The position numbers and the translations under genes were made by a program. A stretch of 64,000 bases of DNA from Marasmius tenuissimus (taxonomy: Eukaryota > Basidiomycota > Agaricomycetes > Agaricales > Marasmiaceae): contig JAQOTA010000052.1 of assembly GCA_029532415.1 (NCBI GenBank), positions 1,426,001 through 1,490,000 of the forward strand, in the 5' to 3' direction. The notes beneath the pieces were generated by a model that was not told the origin of the DNA, made no database searches, and saw only the letters and a list, made by a program, of their open reading frames with translations. Numbering within the stretch: the first letter of the stretch is position 1; every line of letters starts with the position of its first letter. Positions 59,706-64,000 of this stretch are shown here, piece after piece.

Positions 59706-60012
59706 CGGCTCGTGCGTTGGTGATATTCAGAGATCACACTATACTTGGGTGCAAATGAGCATGAGATTGCGATCTACGTATATATGTCGGACGTTGAACG
59801 TTGAACGGCGACTTGAGTTGTCGTGGTGGTCAGTGGGCAAGCCAGAATGTGACTCATCACGCACATATCGCACATGACCGCGTTTCGCGTTGTCACAACG
59901 GCACAGCGCTTTGCCTCCTTCTCTTTGCCTCCTCCTCTTTGCTCCTCCACGGTGACAGCTTTCACTCATCCCTTTCGAATCCTATCGATCTTTCTTTCGA
60001 GGCTCTAACGAC
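59706..60012. promoter_or_regulatory. Bidirectional 307-bp promoter of the two Pif1 genes
   Basis: Between the two divergent ATGs. Notable: the palindrome-like CGCGTTTCGCG at 59879-59889, which resembles the TTTCGCG/ACGCG class bound by G1/S regulators (MBF/E2F type). A TATATATG stretch (59776-59786) lies toward the minus-strand gene, and a pyrimidine-rich stretch (59910-59950) toward the plus-strand gene. Cell-cycle control is inference only. Confidence 0.5.
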
Positions 60013-62675
60013 ATGGCAAAATTTAAGTTCTATGCTGTTTGTATTGGTAGAGAAGGTCCCAAAATCTACACAGACTGGGAAGAAGTCAATCGATCCCTTT
60101 CAATCCATGAGCTGTAGAACTGATTCTCTTCGCTAGTGCAAAGCTAACGTAGGGCATATAACTCACTGAGACCCCAAAGCCTAATTTATCCTCAGACGTC
60201 GCGGTATCCTGGAGCCAAGCACAAAGCATTTTCTTCAAGAATCGAAGCGGAACGCTGGATAGGTAGGCTCTTTATACCTTTTTCTCTCGAGCTTTGACTT
60301 AACACACAAACATTAGATCAGAACAGTCCGAGAATGGTCGATTCTGACTCCGACATAGAGTTCATACAAGGTCCCTCCACCCAACCTTCCCGCGCTCCAC
60401 CCACTCAAAGTATTCGCCCTATTCGTCCCACATGCAACTACGACTCCGACTCCGATATCGAGTTCATTGCTCACGTTCCCGCTATAGCTCCCAAAAGGCC
60501 GCCGCAAAGTCCACCGACCACACAGCCGGAAATTGCTATACCAGGCAAGGCAGACCCCATCATCACTTTGTCCCCAGAACAAGCGAAGGTCCTCGAGCTG
60601 GTCAAGCAAGGGAAAAACGTCTTCTATACGGGCTCTGCGGGTGGGTCTCGAAAGAAATCTGCGTCTGATGGTACTTACACAACTACCACAGGTACCGGAA
60701 AGTCCGTTTTGTTGCGTGAAATCATCGAATGGTTTAAGGAATCTGGGAAAACATTGGCAATCACGGCGTCGACAGGCATTGCCGCCACTAATATTGGGGG
60801 AACAACTATACACTCCTGGGCCGGGATTGGATTGGGTCAGGATCCGGCGCATAAGATGGCTGTCAAATTCTTCGCCAATGCAGAACGGTTCAGAGGAGTT
60901 TTATCACGATGGCATCAGGTCCACGCTTTGATCATAGATGAGAGTGAGTCGTCTATCTCTTCCATTGCTCACTGTTTTTTTGACCTCACTAGTTTCTATG
61001 CTTGATGGAAGTCTTTTCGACATGTTGGTAATACCTCCTTACCTCATTCTAGCGGTCTTCGTGGGCTCACGTAGACTTCTGTAGGAAAATTTGGCACGAA
61101 GGATTAGAAGTGAGAAGAAGGATCTGCCATTTGGCGGTATTCAGGTACGTACTCGCTCCGAAATCGAAGAGTCTTCTCTCATATCTATCTAGCTAATCTT
61201 GTCTGGCGACTTCTGCCAACTTCCTCCCGTTCCCAGCCGCAACGAGAAGGGAGTGACGATAGAATCGCGTTTTACCTTCGAGGCCAACAGTTGGGAGACC
61301 TGCGTTGGGCCACCTATTGTGCTCCAGAAAGTGTTCAGACAGAAAGATCAACGTAGGCTCTACCCTTTCGTTTCTTGCCCAATAAATTCACCGACATTTC
61401 CTAGATTTTGTGGATATGCTCAACTCTATGCGTTTTGGAAACTTGGACCCCTCTGCATCAAATGCTTTCCGTGCTCTCTCCCGGGTGGTCACATACGACG
61501 ACGGAATTGAACCCTCGGAGCTGTAAGCAGCTCTTTATCGCAATACTTGGGCACACTAAGAGTATGTTGCACAGGTTCCCGACCCGTAGAGAGGTTGACA
61601 ACGCAAATACCACACGTTTGAGAAAGCTGAAGACTGAGGAAAAGACTTATCACTCGTCGGATGTTCCAGGGACCGACGCAGAAGGAAAACAAATCCCATG
61701 GGCTCAAGCCCTTAAAACACTGGAACGTTTGGTGGTTGCTAAGCTCATTACGGTCAAAGTCAGCTACTCGATCATTGTCTTGCGTCGCCTCTGATAATAT
61801 TTCCTTACAGTTGGATGCCCAAGTTATGCTAGTGAAGGTCGGTCTCTCGACTCTGGTAGATCAATTTTCATAACTGATGCTCATCTAGAATCTACATGAT
61901 ATCGGGCTAGTCAACGGTTCAAGTGAGTTAAATGTTTCATCGTAATCTCGTTTTTGACCGTGATTTAGTCGGAAAGGTCGTGGGCTTTCACACCATCAAA
62001 GATGCTGTCCAAGAAGGTATCACTATCGGCAGAGTTTCTAGAGGCGAAGGAAACGATGTTCCATTGGATAAGGATCCAGCCGTGGCGAAGGTCGACAAGG
62101 CACGAGTGTGGCCGGTCGTACGCTTCACTGGGGGGAAAACCATACTGTGTATACCCCTCGATTTCTCGGTCAATGATGCTACAGGGAAGCCCGAAGCCAC
62201 CCGCACGCAAGTAAGCTACCAATACGTATCCAACGCATAAAGGACGTCTGATAATTTTGACGTTCAGGTGCCTCTGATCCTGGCATGGGCATTGTCTATA
62301 CACAAGAGCCAGGGACAAACACTCGAACGAGTCAAAGTCGACCTCAAGAATATCTTCGAGAAGGGCCAAGCCTACGTCGCTTTGTCCAGAGCGACCAAGA
62401 TGGAACAACTCCAGGTGCTCAATTTCGATCCTTCGAAGTAAGTTCTTCTCCCCAACTCCTCACTATGGGCTCTACTGAGGTGTACGGTTTGCAGAGTTCA
62501 AGCCCATCCTCGCGTGCTAGCGTGGTATCGGGCACATACCAAGGTCCGGAACTCAACACACAACTCGGACCAGCCCGAGATCGACGAAGATTTCGATCTT
62601 TATGACGAGGATATGTCAACGAATGACATGGACGAGCTGGATAGTCAAGAAGCTATGGAAGCGTACTATTCATGA
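60013..62675 (+). CDS. Pif1-family DNA helicase with N-terminal RNase H1-type hybrid-binding domain
   Basis: The N-domain is spliced from four exons: [20 protein letters not shown] plus DWEE (60013-60084), CKAN from a 12-nt microexon (60137-60148), [20 protein letters not shown] then WI (60196-60262), and DQNSPR opening exon 4 (60317). This matches the RNase H1 hybrid-binding (viroplasmin) fold, 'FYaV..GR..GiYt.WeeCka.v..ypGa.fK.F.t..eAe.w'. Two DSDSDIEFI motifs follow, then the helicase: [34 protein letters not shown] (Walker A), [32 protein letters not shown] (Walker B), [56 protein letters not shown]. It ends [10 protein letters not shown]. All helicase motifs are intact. The domain order suggests action on RNA-DNA hybrids or R-loops. 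Confidence 0.9.
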
Positions 62676-62832
62676 AATTTGAACGTTTACATTACTCGCG
62701 GTTTCCCATAACAGTGCGACTGTCGTTACGTTATATTATGTGCTCGAGTAAATATTCTACTATGATACAGCGTTCGTAATTAAATAATCTACAGCAGTAT
62801 ACCCTGGATAAGATCGCCTATACACTAACTAA

Positions 62833-64000
62833 TTACACGACTTCGACGAAGTTTGCAGGAAAGATCCCCTTCGAGCTACCAACCTTTCCAGTCCACCTTC
62901 CAAGTATCCGTGAGCGTCAATATAGACATGTAGGGGGAAAGTAGCCCATTGAACTCACCAATCGTCAGTGCTATCACTCTTTTGAGTAACGATTATGACG
63001 TCGCCTTTCTTGAAAGATAAGTCCCCGGCCTGACCGGCGTCGTGAGTTGTGGTTGACGAACGCAGGGAGCGATTTGATACTAACCTCAACGCCGTTGAAG
63101 TCGTACAGAGCAACCGCCCGGGCTACACCGTCACGTAGCGGTTCTGTTAATCCCGGTTTCGGAGCGATGTAAGGCTGACTGGGGGTGATGGGTGCCGGCG
63201 TCGTTGTGGGGAGCTCTGCAGGCCCCTTGAAAGGATCCGACGACATATACGATCCTCGAGGTGTAGTGGACAAGCTCAAAGAGCGACTATGATTATTGCT
63301 AGAAATCTCGAACGGATCCTGAGTGCTGGGGTAATGAGCGGAAGCCAGGCGTTTGTGTTTCGGGACATCTCTCGAAAAGTCTTGTTCAAAGTGTGTCTGG
63401 AATGCGTAAGTCGCGGAAGTGTCGCCCTTCTGCCAAGAGTTATCCGCTGGTGGCGGCGTTGGATCGTCGAAGTAACCTCCGGAGTCTTTGGGAGCTCCCC
63501 AAGAGGGTGGAGGGAAAGCAGCTTTGTCCCCCTTCTTGAGTTTGCGCGTGGATGGAGCAGACCCAGGACTACCTATACCCTCGAATGCGTATCCTCCACC
63601 GGTCATTTGATCCTCCACCCAGCTCTTCGGACCGGGTGTGCCCATGCAGGATTCCAATGTTTTTATCAGGTTGTTAGCCCAAACGGGAGGCTCGATACTC
63701 CCCGTGAGAAGCTGCTGAACGGTCACTGTGTCGTTCTGATATGCTTGAACATTGGCATCTTGTCGTTCGACGATGACCGATCCTTCAATTGATATCCCAC
63801 CGAAGAGACCTTTGGTTTTCGAATAACTGTACATGGCGGCAAGTTTCCCCTTGGTGTTAAGAGATCCGGTAGCCTCCCCGTTACGGCCGAGAGGGCCAAC
63901 TGCTATACTGGCGTTACCTCCTAGCGTGAGAGATCCTGCCGCCATGAAGGATCTCTTACGATTGGATCAGACGGGAAAACAATGGAGGAATGATTCAGAA
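62833..64000 (-). CDS. SH3-domain Ysc84/Lsb3-type lipid-binding protein (C-terminal part)
   Basis: Actin-patch and endocytosis protein related to yeast Lsb3/Ysc84 and human SH3YL1. The right edge of the window cuts off the N-terminal part of the SYLF domain; what remains reads RSFMAAGSLTLGGNASIAVG, PLGRNGEATGSLNTKGKLAA, MYSYSKTKGLFGGISIEGSV and NDTVTVQQLLTGSIEPPVWA, the conserved Ysc84 core. A disordered Pro/Ser linker follows (PPPSWGAPKDSGGYFDDPTP). The C-terminal SH3 domain is ARAVALYDFNGVE, AGDLSFKKGDVIIVTQKSDS, DDWWTGKVGSSKGIFPANFV and EVV, with TAA at 62833-62835; the ALYDF, WW and P-x-x-(F/Y) ligand-binding residues are present. An intron ends just before the RSFMAA exon (acceptor CGTAAG). 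Confidence 0.92.

Noticed and set aside
60013..60262. Remnant of a pararetrovirus, because the N-domain matches the viroplasmin fold
   Set aside because: The same fold is the N-terminal domain of cellular RNase H1. No reverse transcriptase, coat or movement protein lies nearby, and the domain is split by host-type introns.
57024..62675. Helitron transposon, because both genes encode Pif1-type helicases
   Set aside because: No HUH/Rep nuclease domain is seen on either strand, and the helicase motifs ([21 protein letters not shown]) are those of cellular Pif1. The genes have many introns and no Helitron-like ends were noticed.

Overview
The window is a piece of a fungal nuclear genome, almost certainly from a basidiomycete of the Agaricomycetes (mushroom-forming fungi). 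The evidence is the density of genes (35 protein-coding genes recognised in 64 kb), many short GT-AG introns of about 45-65 nt in nearly every gene, short shared promoters, and the gene set: chitin deacetylase, fungal O-methyltransferase, carotenoid oxygenase, etherase-like GSTs, a CYS3-type bZIP and an Atg29 homologue. The species cannot be named from the sequence. No rRNA, tRNA, transposon or CRISPR array was recognised. Gene models were spliced by eye: a span runs from start codon to stop codon with introns inside, and exon edges are inference unless a motif fixes them.

Layout. 0-6 kb: SGT1/ecdysoneless (partial), V-ATPase subunit F, Tim21, histone H3, Atg29 and AP-3 sigma. 6-7.6 kb: no recognisable gene. 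7.6-15.4 kb: C2H2 transcription factor, MCM5, MYND zinc-finger protein and CSN6. 15.5-19.6 kb: FRAY/OSR1-type kinase and cytosolic tyrosyl-tRNA synthetase (with an apparent frameshift). 20-31 kb, the accessory part: O-methyltransferase, LRRC40-like protein, a tandem GST pair (the first with a 3' frameshift), carotenoid oxygenase and a secreted M28 aminopeptidase. 31-45.6 kb: J-protein, SRPK-type kinase with a very long spacer, GPI-type chitin deacetylase, SET/NAP histone chaperone, SAC1 phosphatase and U2A'. 45.8-56.9 kb: TMEM205-like protein, Rieske protein, glycerophosphodiesterase, COX19, CYS3-like bZIP, NPL4, LIP2 and an NmrA-like protein. 57-62.7 kb: two divergent Pif1-type helicases. 62.8-64 kb: SH3/Ysc84 protein (partial).

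Most genes are single-copy housekeeping genes with no obvious functional link to their neighbours, although mitochondrial genes recur (Tim21, Rieske, COX19, LIP2) and several divergent pairs share short promoters.

The most unusual locus is 57.0-62.7 kb. Two Pif1-family helicase genes lie head to head over a 307-bp promoter. The plus-strand copy starts with a full RNase H1-type hybrid-binding domain (HBD, also called the viroplasmin fold), whose central Cys-Lys-Ala comes from a 12-nt microexon, followed by two copies of an acidic DSDSDIEFI motif and then the helicase. The minus-strand copy starts with a shorter, divergent form of the same domain. This suggests a helicase recruited to RNA-DNA hybrids, a combination I do not know to have been studied.
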